Shown: positions 29,426 to 42,058 of the stretch, piece by piece
How the letters are laid out: each line of letters begins with the position of its first letter
Position numbering within the stretch: position 1 is the stretch's first letter
From: Pleodorina starrii
Taxonomy: Eukaryota > Chlorophyta > Chlorophyceae > Chlamydomonadales > Volvocaceae
DNA: 64,000 bases
Direction: 5' to 3'
Assembly: GCA_030267565.1 (NCBI GenBank)
Contig: BRXU01000002.1
Location: forward strand, 5,455,501 to 5,519,500
The notes under the pieces: model-generated
What the model was told of the DNA's origin: nothing
Seen by the model: only the letters and a program-made list of their open reading frames with translations
Database searches by the model: none
Made by a program: the position numbers and the translations under genes

Positions 29426-31429
29426 CTAGTCACCCCCTCGCTTCAGAAAGCTGAGTGCCTTCTTCATTCGCGCCATGATATCCCGATGTTCGTCAGCACT
29501 GATCTCAACGGCCAATGGCCCGCCGCCGCGCGACCGGGGCCGACCCGGCAACAAGCCCCGTTGCCCCCCACCGCCACCGCCACTGAACGACGACGATGAC
29601 GACGACGGTGGCGGCAACGGCGACGGCGCTGCGCCTGAAGGTGCAGAGGGCAAAGGTGACGACGGCGCCTCCGGCGCAGCGCCCGACGCGCCGCGCGGCT
29701 GCAGCGTCGCGCCGCCGGCGGCGGTGGCGGTGGCGTGATGGCTGAGGGCTTGGTGGCGGTCCGGCGCGTGTCGCTTCGCTCCGACACTCCCGAGCAGGTG
29801 GACGAAGCGCTGCCTGCCGCCGCCGCCGCCGGTGGGGGTGCCGGGGTCGGGGCACGACGCCGGAGAGGCGGCTGCGCAGGGGGAGGTGGCGGCAGAGGCG
29901 GTGGGGGACGCCGCGACGAGCGCGCCATCAGCCTCGCCCGCCGCAAACGCAGCTGCCGCCGCCGCTGGAGTGCTGTCTGCGGCGCGCCGCCGGGGCTGCT
30001 GCTGCTGCTGTTGCTGTTGCTGCAGCTGTTGTGCCAGGAGGTACAGCAGCTGTGGACACGGCGAGAAGCTCTGCTTCGGGCATTGGGACTGCGGCGACGG
30101 CAGAGGGCTCGACTGCGCGGGACCGGTGCTGTGGGTGTAGGGCCCGCGGGGGTGCGGAGAAGGAGATAGGGGCGGCTGCGCTGCCGCCGCGACCCCGCCG
30201 GCGCACATCGCCGCCGCTGGCATTCGAGATGCTTGGCATGCGGGGGCCGGGGGAGAAGGCGGCGGCGTGTGGCGGTCGTCGCCCACAGAGGGGCGCCTGA
30301 AGGCTGGTGGCGTGGGCGGCAGCACAAGCTGCGTTGCGGTGCACGCCCCGCCGCCACCAGCGCCGCTGGCGCAGCCGCAGCCCACGCTGGGAAGCAGCAG
30401 CGCAGGACGCGGGGCCGGACTGCCGGGCGGCTGCAGCGGCGGCGGCGGTGTTTGCGGTGGCGGGGCCGCCTCTGCGGGGAAGACGAAGGGGGACGAGAAA
30501 TCCTGCACGGGGCACCCGGACGGCGGTGGGCGGAGGGTCGTCATCAGCCGGGTAGCTTCGTCAGGGCGTAAGCAGGGCAGGGGCGAGGGGGAGCAAGGGG
30601 GGAGGAGGTCCCGGGCTGCCCTCCCTTGCGGCCGGCCAGGCAAGCGGGGGAGGGAGGTTACGAGGGCGCGCCGGGCTCCTGGGTTGCTGGAAGGAGTTAG
30701 TGGGTATATCGTATAAACGGATGCTACCCCGTGCGACGGGTCTCTATACGTCTCGCTTTGGAACGTTTGCCGCTGCGATAGCATGCTGGGTGCAACATGT
30801 GTGGTGTCGGTGGGGTCGTGAGCGGACACGCCCGACCATCCAGACCTCAATCAGTACACGTCTCTTAGAAGAGAGACGTGATGGGGCATATCATAACGGA
30901 GCGCAGTCCTGAAGGCCAAAACCCAAGCGCGCGTTGCGCCCAACTCATCGACCCAATGTCGTTTCAAGAGCGGTTTCAATCGGTAGTGCGCACCGTATCC
31001 GACCGCGTTCTCGTCATCGCGCTGCGCCTTCAACGTGCCGTACCGTCTGCCGTACGCTGCAGCCTGCATTCCCACGCCTCCGTAGCCATATGCCCTGTCG
31101 GCGTAGCTGGAGCGCCGCCCAACCCGCGCGTGCACCCCCCTGCCGACCAAACTCCTTCCAACGACTCATTATTCGATTGCACCGCAAAGCCCCACTCACC
31201 TCTCCAGATTCCGAGCTGTGTTCATTGCTGGGAGGAGGGGGCAGGAGAGAGCCGAGGATGCCGTAGCCCTTGCAGCCCCCTGCCGGCATGTCGGCGCCGC
31301 CAGCGACATCGGACGCCGCCGATCGGGGCCCGGGGTCCGCCGCCCACAGCCCCAGCCCCAGCTGCCTGTTGCTGCCGACGTCGCTGTTGACATTGTCGTC
31401 ATCTCGCGCCTCGTCGGCCGTCGCAGCTT

Positions 31430-31469
<40 letters not shown>

Positions 31470-33637
31470 CGCCACCTGGGGTCGAGCGAGCGGGGAGCTG
31501 TGCTGCGCCTGTGCACCGCCGATCCCATATCTGAAACTCGCGTTGCTGCCCGGCGCCACCAGGTGGCTGCTGTGGCTACTTCCAAAGCTCCGAGGCGACT
31601 GCCCGCTGCTGTCGGGTGGCGGCCACGGGGCCACGGCCTCAAACAGCGCAGCCACGCCATGACCGGCCAGGGACGCCGGCAGCTCCGCCGCCGGAGCCGC
31701 GGCGCTCGGCGGCGGCGGCTGCCGCAGATGCCGCGGCGGCCGCAACAGGCGCGCCTCCGTTGATGCTGCCGGCGTCGTGCCAGTGTTGGCTCCGAAACCG
31801 CAGGCCGTTGGCGGGGCCGAGCAGGGTCCGTCGCCATAGGGCGACGTGCCGAAGGGCTGGCTGGAAGGCGAGGGTGAGGGCGACCACAGCGGCGGCGAGC
31901 ACACAGCGGGCAGCGTGGGTCGGAGGGCCAGTCCGCTCTCGCCCGTCGGCAGCTGGGACAGCTGAAGGTGAGGCCGGCGCTGCAGCGGCGGGTGATGCGC
32001 GGCCCCGCAGCAGCTGACGGGAACGCTGGCAACGCTCCCCGGCAGACTGGCGGCACTGACCAAAGGACCGGCCATTGCGTCGTCAGCCGCGGCGCCCAAG
32101 TCCCCGCAGGCCCCCCCGGCTGCCGAGCTCGGTGTTCCCGTGGTGGAGGGCCGCGCGATGGGCGCCCGGGCCGCCAAGCCGCGTCCGCGCCCCGACGCCG
32201 GCCCCTCACACCCGGTGAGGGAAGGCCGGAGCTCCCTGGGACTGGGACTGGGCCCGGGTCCCTCCAGCTGCTGCTGCTGCTGCTGCATGTCGGGTTGCGG
32301 CGCAGAGAAGGGACTCCAGGCGGAGACCAGCCCAGGACCCGTGTCGCTGCACGAGTACATCAAATGGGAGATGACGCGGGTGCGAGCCGCCGCGTCGCCG
32401 CCGGCGCCACCGCCACGCGGGGCAGGCAGGCCGGGGATGGACGAGGACCAGGGGTCCCGTGAGACAGCTCCACAGCAGCTGACCGTGCCGCCGGCTGCTG
32501 CTGCTGCTGCTGCTGCCGCTGCTCTGAGGGAGCCGGTAGAGGAGGGGCCCCCGTCGATGCTGGCAGCTGGGGCTGGGGGGCGCGGCGTGTACTGCAGCGG
32601 GGTTGGGACGTCCGTCGCGGACATGCGGCGCAGGCGGCCCCGGAGCGCTGCGGTCTCCAGGCAGGCTGGCGGCAGGATCTGATTTGTGGTGCTGACAGAG
32701 CGGTTGGGGAGGAACAAATTGACCTCTGCAGCATGGCTGGCGAGGCCGAGCTCGACTCTGTGGCGGGCTCGGGCGGCGGCGGTCGCTTCCGGTTGAAGGG
32801 CCGCGGCGTCGTCGGCGTCGTCGGACGAGTCCTCGTCGGAAGTGGGGCCCTCGCCGACTTCTGGCGGCGGGCCGCTCGGTGCGGCGGCGGTTCCGTCGCT
32901 CCGGTTGTTTACTTCCCAAACCGTGGCGGCTGCTGTTGGCGCCGAGTGAGGGCCCAGGGCAGCAGCAGCGTCTCCAGTGTTGATCGTTCCCGGCCCTGGC
33001 CCCGCCGCCGCCGCCGCCGCCGCCGCCGAAGAAGAAGTTGCCATCATGACAGCGCCGAAGCGGGGGGTCGCCTTGACCTTAATGGTCTTCGGCATGACCA
33101 GCGTGGGTTGTTCCGCGCTGCCGGCGTCCTTGCTGACGTAATCGTACGGCAGAGTCGTGCCGAGCTCGTACTGAATGCGCGTCATCGACAACCTGTGTCC
33201 GGTCGAGGAGGCGGCGTTGATGTGCAGGCTCATATTGTTGCTGTGGGAAATGCGAGCCTGCCTGCGGCGTCCACAAAGGAGCGGAGCGCACAAAGGTGAA
33301 AAGAGAAAGAGGAACGAGATGGGGCACGCTACGCCCCGACCCCTCGGAAAAGTGATTCCATGGGAAAATGTTCTTAATTCAGAAGTTATACATACACGCT
33401 GCCGCCTGCGTTCTGAAACGTTCACATTAGCCTGGCAAACCCGGTTTCGGATGAAACCAAGCTCTACGCGTATAAGCGGACAAAGTGGGATTATCTGGCC
33501 AATTTTCAGCAGAACTGGCCAAGTTCAGCAGAAAAATGCAGACCAAAAATTCAGGTCGACTCTCACACCGTCCTAACTAAACCTAACCTGAAAACATCCT
33601 CTGCACTCTGCCCCCGTGTGCTGTGCTCCTCTGTCAT
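29426..33637 (-). CDS. Family gene C: large disordered protein, closest paralogue of gene B
   Basis: Exons 33637-33588, 33261-31200 and 30502-29426 give 1,062 residues with all phases consistent (2, then 0). Exon 1 encodes MTEEHSTRGQSAEDVF; its junction to exon 2 creates AEDVFRQARISHSNNMSLHI. This matches gene F's uninterrupted AEDVLRRARIAHGSRMATLA, which supports the splice. Exon 2 continues with RIQYELGTTLPYDY, an acidic SDEDSSDDADD, RRMSATDVPTPLQYTPR, HLMYSCSDTGPGLVSAWSPF and APQPDMQQQQQQ. Its end is almost identical to gene B (DVGSNRQLGLGLWAADPGP). The last exon has Pro-rich PPTPPAFRRPS, a Gln run, QRFVHLLGSVGAKRHA, an RG-rich patch (QRGLLPGRPRSRGGG) and the C-terminal block DEHRDIMARMKKALSFLKR. 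Function is unknown. RRxS-type sites suggest basophilic-kinase targets, which is an inference. Confidence 0.78.
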
Positions 33638-36600
33638 CACCGCCTGCAATAAGCAACGCAGGACGGCATAAGACGGCGACAAGCTTATAGTATTTAACAA
33701 CCAGGAACGAGGTAGGACCCGACGAGTCCCGCTTATCATAACTGTGTTCTCTGCCCAAACAATGTCACAGCATTTAAAAAATCCCTACAGCCCTAACTTG
33801 CTTTTGCGTGCACTTTAAGGGTCCCCTCGCGGGAAAAACAGTGCGGCTCTAGCGTGAGCCTACCTGTGCAGGTGCCACGCGTAATACCATTCCTTCAGCT
33901 GGACGGTATAAACGAGACTTCAAAGGTTAAGGAATGGGAAAAAACCTGACCTGCGCGAACGGATTGCTAACAGCTGCCGCCAAGGGGCCACGTTCCCACG
34001 TAGCTTGCTGCAATAACCGAAAATCGCCACATACCATAAGGTATTATGCTATTTTAGCACTCAGGCAAGCCAAGAGGCATGTATAATACTACTTGGCAAG
34101 TTTCAAGGGCCACATCATTGCCCAGTGCCAGTCTGACTCCAGCTCGTCCTCTCGTACTATGCCGGCAGTTGGTACTTTGGGACGGAGCCGGGAGCCGCTG
34201 GCGCGAAACACCTTGGGGAACGGAGTCCCACAAGATAAACCACAGTCTGCGCCCCTGCCTGCCTGCCCGGCTGCGTCGGCCAACAGTTAACGATGGCCAA
34301 ACTCATGTTTGTCGTTGCTTTCTAAACCTAAACCTAGTTCTTTACTTCCTGATGTGATTCATCGAAGGACAACGAAGGACAACTGACGGGCAAGAAGGAC
34401 AACTGACGGGCAAGAACCCCGGACGAAGGACAACTCACGGGCAAGAACCCCGCCGCCCCGCCCTTCTCTAACCCACGTTTCAAACATGCCTCTGGCAGAA
34501 CGCAACGCATGACAGTGACTGCGTACCACCTCACCCCTACTGCGACCTTGCACTCACCACGAACCCCATACTGACGGCTGGTGACTAAGCCTTTCCTTCT
34601 TCTGCTTCTGGCATGTGCCACGCCCCCTTCGGCTACCGCATACGCCATCCTTGGAACCTTGCTATCCCTCCCTCTCGCTGCAGCATCGCGCACCTCGCGA
34701 GCCGGGTGAGAGTGGCCACCGGGTTGCCATGCGCTCCGCCCGAGTGGACCTCCTTTCCATGGCTGTGAGTGCGGCTCTATCTGCGCGCGACCGACGCTCG
34801 CTTCCTGCGGGACACGGATCCTTCGCCGTTTGTTCGTTGCTCCCCTCCGGCCAGAGAGACAGAGCAGCCCGTGTACATACTTGCATGCGTGCGGCGCGTG
34901 CGCAAGAGGGCGGGAAACGCCCACGCGCCCACAGGGCATCGGTCGGGCTAACAGCTCGATCCCAATTCACCATCAGGCGCAAATAGGCGGCGTCCTGGTT
35001 ATTGATACAGTTCGCATATGGGGAACCTTCTCTCAAACAACGGCTTCGCAGTGTTTCCATGATGTGCAAGTCGCCCCGCCTCCACCGGCGGCAACCCCGT
35101 CCCAGATCAACACCGTTCCTAGAGCTCCGGTGACGAAGCGCCGGTGCACTGCCCGCCCGAGGTACCGTACTGACAGCTCCCGTAGCTGCCTGGCGACAAC
35201 AAACCACATCACACCATGCATGCGTGATGTGTCCTTGCAGTGGCAAGCGGCTTTCGTCCGCCGCCAACCGCTGACCAAGACATCTTAGAGCCATGGCTGC
35301 GACCTCGCCCTCCCTCTTACCATCCGTAGCGCTACCCCACGGGGTCAGCAGCACCGCCACCCTTGCTGCCATGATCGTCCGCCGAACACCGGGATATCCC
35401 ACCGCAAGGCCTCCAGCGATATCGTCCGTTGGTGCCAATCACCCAACCAGCCACAACCGTGCCCCGGTCGGGTCCAAGCCCTCAGTCAGGAACGACCTCT
35501 CGACGTCCCTGCTACCGTACCCTAGGGAGCGGCGGGCGTGTCCGCGACGACGGCGACGTCCATAGCTGCCGCGCGCGCCGCCGCTACGCCCCCGCCGCTG
35601 GCATCCCTCCCACCCAATCGTGTCAAGCTTCCTAAGCCTTCCCACCACCACAGGAAGCGTGACACGAGGTGTACACGACCGACTTGTGCACACTATGGCT
35701 GGCAGCCCGCAGCGGCTGCCCCGACCCGCACTCATGCAGCGGCTGCTCCGCCCCCTTTCCCGTCCCCATCTTCCCGCGCAGAAGCTGACACCTGGGCCGT
35801 CACCTCGTCCTTGCATTACCTTACATGCCGCACATTACAGCGTGCTTCCGTGACAGCCGCCGCACCTCCACATCTGAACAGCACACACCGGGAGCGCGAC
35901 CAGTACAGTGAGCAGGAAAGCATACTAAGCCCGACAGTGGCAAAACCACCACTCGAGGGCACAGATTGCACACAGGCAGGCAGGCAGGCAGGCACGGCCC
36001 ATACCCACGCCCGTGCCCGTTTCCTCCCTTACAAACACACAACCCCGTCGGCAACACGCGCGGTGGCGCAGTCCCCTCACATGAGCCCACCTCCCTGCCC
36101 CACCGATACGTCAACAGGGGGAGGGCCATTACGCGTACCCATACTCCCGACCCACAAGCCGTCCGTAACACCGTAAGGCCAAGACGCGACGCGGTGCGCC
36201 GGGCCAAAACCGCATACATCCACACCCAACCGTATCGCGGCATGCTAGCTAACCAGTGTAGTTAGGTACAGATGCATCAAATCGGGTGGGCGGCCCCGCC
36301 GTGGGCGGAATCCGGCACCGGCTAACGATGAATGTGGTGGTGTGCCCCTGCTGGCCGGCGGCCAACACCGGGATAGATGTCGTACATCGTCGTACCTGGG
36401 GCCATGGCCACGCGGCCCCGGGTGCCGCATGCAGCGCCCGCCGTCACATACCGTACCGTAAATAGACATGCGCGGGTCCGGTCCCAGTTTCTTGTCAGTT
36501 CCTCTCTGACAGGAAACGCCGCCCCAAAAGGGCGGGGGGAGGACCCGCTTGTATGGCGGCGTTCCGCCAGGGGGAGGGCCCAAGCCAGACGCATGCGAGG

Positions 36601-38890
36601 TAGCTAGAGCGAATAATACCGGTAATACGGAGAATATAAGCGCAGAACGAATCGCAGCACGAACAAGAACAAGAACACAAACACGAGCGCCAGCACAGCA
36701 CAGCGCAGCACAGCGCAGCGCGGAAGCAGCAGCCCAATCGCGCGCTGGTTGACACACAGGACATACGGTACACAGAGGCGTGGCGCAAGTGAAGCCCAAA
36801 CATATGAAAGTCTGCCGCCGCACTTGACGCGGGCCAGGACATCGAGAGGGCGTTGCGGCCCGGCGTCACAGGTCGAGGTCTAGGGTTTTAGGCGCAGAGT
36901 TTTAGGCGCGGCGATTGGCGGCGCGATCAAAAGGGCCACCTTCAAGTACAATGATTGTCGCGGGAATACCGGTACCGCATAAACGATAAAATTTTATAGG
37001 AGCGTTCCTGCGTCTTACTAATGTGCCATATACGGTACCCAAAAGGCGGGCATCCCAAACCGTCCAGCTCCACGGAATACAGGAAGGGTCCATTGTCGTA
37101 CGTCCGGGGTGTGTACGGCAAGGTCGGAATCAGTCGCAGACAACAACACGTAGAGCAGTCTACTACTGTACTCATCCGCACGACCAACAGCAGTGACAAA
37201 AGGTTTGGTATTAGGCTCGCGCTTAAGTGACGCGAACAGGGGCGCCATGAACTCAGCGAAACGCAACGGCTAAGGCGGGCAAAACGTACGTGTACTAATG
37301 GTGCCAGCGTCACGGTGCAGTGCGGCGTTTGGGACGATCAAACGGAAAACGCGCCCCCCCGCATGGCGTCTACTAATGAAAGAGCGCGCGCGCGTTCAAC
37401 TAATCGGATGAACTCCTTAATGTCGATCGATCGGGTCGATCGGATCGGGGGCAGGGCGCACGCCCCCCCATTCCGCACACGCGCCGCAGCCGACGCTGCG
37501 CAGTCCTGCACGGTCCGTCCCACAAGCCACAACACACGGTCCGCTCTGCCCGTCGCCAAAAAAACATCGAGAGACCTAGAGGCCATTGTAACCACCATTA
37601 CCATTACTATTACTGATACTATTACAGCTCGCCTCCGGGCGCTCGCGCGCCCGCGCTCTCGCAAAACCGCCAACCGGTTCGCAATCGAATATAGAAACAG
37701 TCCCACGTCCAAACTGCCCTGACCCTCCAAAAAAACAGCCAACGAGGTGTGCGGGAGGGAGCTGCAGACTACACTACACGTCGTGCAGTATACCGGTAGG
37801 CTAGATGCGTAGGACGGCAAGGAGGCCGGCAAGCCGGCCCCCTTGCCCCCTTGCCTCTGGAATTCGGCATACATATACAGCGTCTAGAAGAATGGCATCA
37901 ATCAGTAGACATGGAGGCGAGAGAGTCGCCGTCAGCGCCCACCGCCCAGCCACTTTTCCCTTCCGTCTTCGCCCAGCCAGGCCCCTGCAGGCCACAACAC
38001 TCGGGGCCGAATACGAGTATCAGTACACGGTTTTATGAAGTCCTCACCCCGCAGACAACCCCCCAGCAACAGTACAGTCAAACCAAGGCACGACAGATCC
38101 GGAGCGTATGAGGTCGGGTCCCGCGGAAAGTTTTGGTAGTTGGTAGTGGTCGCAGCAAGGTGGCTAGATAGGATCTAGAGGACTAGGAGGATCCTCTCTG
38201 TGAACGTGTCTTGGGGTTTTGGGGTTCTACGCAGAGCTGTTGCCAGCAGGCAGGCGAGTTCACTCACTCGCTCAAACACGTCCAAACCCTAACGCCCAAA
38301 CCATAACGCGCCATGCCGCCATCCGAACAAGTCGAGCAAAGTCGGTGTGCGTGTGACCCGCCGACCCGGCCTGGTCTGGTCTGGCCTGGCCGGGGGGGGG
38401 GCAACCAGGCCGTAATAATGATGAAACCGCGGCGGTGGCACGCAGTCCGTGGGGCCCAAAAGCCGACGCACCTCGACAAGGAGGCCGAGCTACGAAAAAA
38501 CGAAATAGGTAGGGGCCGCCCCAACACGGGGTTGAGAACCAAACCCACGCCGCCAGACCCGCCACGATGGCGCATATTGGCAACAGAGCGGCAGCGCATG
38601 GATTCAAAAGCAGGAAAGACGCGGCGAGAAACGTAAGCCCCGGAAGAGAGACGGAAAGTGACCTTGACAGCGGCGGAGCAACCCAAGAGGGCTGCGCTCC
38701 GCGGCGCACGCGGTAAAAGGGCCGATGTTAAAGGTAGCTGGCTAGCTGCCCCCTTTCTCGGGGGGAGGGGGAGGCGGCACAACAACCTCACAGCGGGGAA
38801 ACGTAAGCGAACTCGCCAACAACGGTGCGCAAAGCAGCGCGAACATCAAAATCCGGTTCATCCGCGGCATTCCAGCCCCGAGCCCGGCAT
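33638..38890. other. Long intergenic region, no supported protein gene
   Basis: 5.3 kb between gene C (upstream side) and the 3' end of gene D. The first part should hold the gene C promoter. Its base composition is less GC-rich (33640-34330) and it contains the rRNA-like fragment described separately. Open frames such as 34662-35438 (-) and 35538-36176 (+) have no recognisable domain and biased composition. Short direct repeats (GGGCAAGAA..GGACAACT at 34365-34450) and CAG/CACAG-type simple sequence (36660-36730) occur. Confidence 0.5.
34090..34265 (-). pseudogene. Large-subunit rRNA fragment with sarcin-ricin loop, probable nuclear copy of mitochondrial rRNA
   Basis: On the minus strand, AGTACGAGAGGA at 34158-34147 matches the universally conserved sarcin-ricin loop core of 23S/28S rRNA. 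It is framed by CCGGC and GCTGG, which can pair as the closing stem (one G-T). Flanking bases (ACTCCGTTCCCCAAGGTG upstream, CTGGCACTGGGCAATGATG downstream) look like structured rRNA and not like cytosolic 26S. Volvocine mitochondria have fragmented LSU rRNA, so a nuclear mitochondrial insertion is the simplest reading. The boundaries are guesses; the AT-richer sequence down to about 33990 may belong to it. Confidence 0.5.
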
Positions 38891-41800
38891 TCAATCGTTC
38901 TCCGCGTTCCGAGCTTCGTTCTCCTGGCGACGGAGGTCGTTGAGCGTCCGGAACAGTCGCGCCATGAGGCCATCCGCCCCATCCAGCTCGCTGGGCCCAC
39001 CACCACCACCACCGGCCCCGTTCGCACCCCGCGCCCCCGCCGCGCCCTCCGACCTCTCCGCGGCCCGCCCGCCGCTGCCGCCTACGCTGTAGTGCTGCGG
39101 CCTGCCGCCCGCGCCTGCGCCGCCGCCACCACCCAGCAGCGCCTCCGCCGCCGACAGCCCTCCTCCGGCGGCGACGCCTCCGCCACCTCCGCCACCTCCG
39201 CCGCCCTGCAGCGCGACGTCCCCGTCACTCAGCTTCCTCAGGAGCACCGCCCGTCGGTGCCCGTTGGAGCCGAAGCTCAATAAATTGTGCTGCGGGTGCG
39301 GATGCGGGTGCTTGGACGGTTGGTGCGGGTGTGGCAGCCCGCCGGCCGGCGGCGATGGAAACGCGGGTGGCGCCGCACCCTGCTGCTTCGCACCCGCTGC
39401 ACCACCGCCGTTGCCGCTGCCGCTCCCTCCGCCTACGTTGACGATGACTGCCGCCAGCCGCGGGTCGTCCAGGCAGGGCTGGCTCGAGGTGCGCTTCGTC
39501 AGATCTGGCGGCAGCGCGTTCCCGGTTGGGGTGGTGGCAGTCGAGGTGGCGGCTCCCGAGGAGGAGGCCGAGGGACTGCCCGGCAAATCGTCGCAGCAGA
39601 GGGGCCGGAAGAGGTGCTGCTCGTGTGCTGCAGAAGCAGACAGGTGGTGGTGGTGGTGCTGGTGCTGGTGGTGGTTTCGGAAGCGGACGTGGGTTTGGGG
39701 GCCCGTGGGGCTGGCGGCCTGCGGGGAAAACAGGTTGAAGCCGAACCGGCCCTGCGGGGACGACAGCCAGGGAGGGCCACCGCCGCCCGTGGCGGCGTGA
39801 GGGCGGCGCGGCGCGCGATGTTGGGAGCTGGTTCTGGAGTTGGACGGTTTGTACTCAGCGGTTACGGTACTTGCAAAACTGGCCGGTTGAAGTGCGCCGG
39901 AGCGCTTTGCTTCCCGTCCCATCCCGTCCCATCCCGTCCCATCCCATCCCGTCCCGGCCCGGCCCTCCCAGCTCCCTACACCGACCCGTGTCAAGTGCAG
40001 CGATGCGCGCAGTGTCAGTGTCATTGTCCCCTTTCACCCTCCCCCCCCTTCGCCACGGCTGGAACTCACCGGATGGCCCGTGGGGCTCGAGGCAGCAGTG
40101 ACCGCGTGTCGGTGCGGGCTGGGGCCAGCGCCGCCGCTGGTGCTGCCCCCGGCTTCCATCAGGTCACCGAACAACGACGTGGCCGGGGACTGCAACCCTG
40201 CCGCCGCCGCCGTGGCGCTCTGCCAGCTCCTATCGGGGCCGCCGCCCTGCCACCCCGCGTCCCCGGCGCCGCCGCCTCCTGGGTTTGTGTTGCGGCTGAA
40301 GCTGGTGAGCTGCAGCGGGGGGCCCCTGCCGGGCTGCATCGACGGCTTGCGCGACAGGGGGCGCACCAAGTCGAGCGAGGTTTCGGAGCGCTGCTGCAGG
40401 GAGCTCTCCGCCCGAGAGAGCTTCCAGGGAGGACGGTCGGCCTGGAGCAGCATGTACGACATCAAGCTCGACGTCGACGTCGACGACGACGGCGCCGCCG
40501 GCGACGAGGAGATCTGCAGCGGCGGCGGCGGCGGCGGGGTTGGAGTGGACGGCGTCGAAGCAGGCGGCGAATCGCGGGCCGCTGCCGATGTCGCCGACAC
40601 CAACGACACGACCTTGCGCATCTGCCGCGCGGCATCCACCGGCGGTGACGCCGAACGCATCGCAGCCATGATCGCAGAACCAGACTGCTGCCCTGCGCCC
40701 TGTTGCGGCTGCTGCTGCTGCGGCGGCGGCGTTGGCAGCTGCGGGTTGTTGGCGCTCGCGCGGGGGGAGGCTTGCCACCTGGCAACACGAGGAACCACTG
40801 GCGCCGCGGCGGCGGCGCCGGGCCGTGACGGCGCCCGTGGCGTGGGCTTCAACGCCCCGCCTGACGCGTGCGGCGAGGCGGGCACGGAGAGGCCCAGATG
40901 CAGCTGCCACTCGCCCGTGAAGTCGTCACCGTCGGCGTCTCCACCGGCCACGTCCTTGACGTTGCCGCCCACGCTGGCGAAGGCCATGGGGGATGCGGCG
41001 GTGGCGGTGACGGCGACATTGTCGACCGTGAACCGCGCGAGGCTCACGTCAGACAGGTTTTCCAATGACTGGTAGTAACGACGCTGCAGGCGCGGCGCGT
41101 TCGCGGGCGGCTGCGGCCTCAGGCATGAGAGGGCGCTCTCCAGTCCAGGCGCCTTGGCCAGGCAGTCGAAGGAAGGCAGCGCGCCAGGAGCCTCGGGGTT
41201 GTCAGCAGCGTCGTCGTCATCGCCGTTGCCCTCGTCGCGATCGCCGCCGCCGACGCCGCTGAAGCCACCACCAGTCGCGGCGCTGAAGCGAGGGCTGGAA
41301 AGGGGCGCCGCGGCCGCGCCGCCGCCGGCGTCTTCCCGGGCTGCGAGCGCCATCAGCCTCGGCCGCGCGCCGACGGGGCTGGCGGCGCCGCTGGGCTGCA
41401 GGGCGCCGGCAGCTGTGTCGTGCAGGAGCCACCCCGCTGAGGAGCTGCCCTGCGGACTCATCGCCGAATGGGCGGCGGCAGCGGCGGCAGCGGCGGCGGC
41501 TGGGGATGCTGCGGTGGGGAGATCGCGGGTAGCGCCCTCGGCGCCGGGCCTCTGGCACCGTGAGCCGGATGGCGCAAGGCGGTGCTGTTGCTGGAGCCGA
41601 TGGCGCGTCCCAGAGGGAGTTTCTGCAGGCGAGGGGCTGCTGCCGTCTGGCGACGCCTCAGTGTCCGTGTACAGGGAAACAGTGGGGATGGTTATGGTCG
41701 TCCAGGTCCGTGTGAGGGCGCGCACGCATGGCGTCCTGGGAGGCACCGAGTTGAGGGCGGCAGTCCCAGCGGTGCGTGCGGCCTCTGGCTCGAGCCAATG

Positions 41801-42058
41801 CGCCTCGTCCTCCGCATCTTTAGTACTGTCTGTGTTATTGTTGTCGACTGAGGCCCGGGAGCCCTCGGAGGTGCCGGAGGCTATCGAGTCGCGGCCGTAT
41901 TGCATTTTGATGAGAGATGGCTTCGGTGGCGGGGCCCGACTGAAGGACTGTTGGTGGACATACGCCAGATTGCGGTTGCATGTCTCAAGGGCGCTTGTGA
42001 GGACGTCTGCAGCGGTCGGCTGTGTGCGCGGCTGTCCGGGCATCAACCTGGCCTGCAT
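38891..42058 (-). CDS. Family gene D: large disordered protein, paralogue of gene E
   Basis: Two exons, 42058-40070 (663 codons from ATG) and 39751-38891, joined in phase 0 (donor CCATCCG/GTGAGT, acceptor GTCCCCGCAG), give 949 residues. The N-terminus has RLMPGQPRTQPTAADVLTSA then ETCNRNLAYVHQQ and SLIKMQYGRDS, matching the family's first block. The core is KAPGLESALSCLRPQPP, followed by RRYYQSLENLSDVSLARFTV and EWQLHLGLSVP. The last exon is rich in His (HHQHQHHHHH), Gly and Ser, with LLRKLSDGDVALQGG. It ends in GLMARLFRTLNDLRRQENEA, the counterpart of the C-terminal block of genes B, C and E. An AG acceptor just inside the ATG codon's neighbourhood (ATGCAG/GCCAGG) corresponds to the gene E splice site. 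A further upstream mini-exon (for example MIHVLLGGG at about 42125-42100) is therefore possible. Function unknown. Confidence 0.75.
39902..39966. repeat. TCCCG/TCCCA pentanucleotide array in the gene D intron
   Basis: Tandem CCCGT/CCCAT/CCGGC-type 5-bp units lie within the 318-nt intron of gene D. On the transcribed sense strand this reads GGGAC/GGGAT. Confidence 0.75.

Noticed and set aside
34662..35438. 258-codon minus-strand open frame
   Set aside because: No recognisable motif; amino-acid use looks like translated non-coding sequence.
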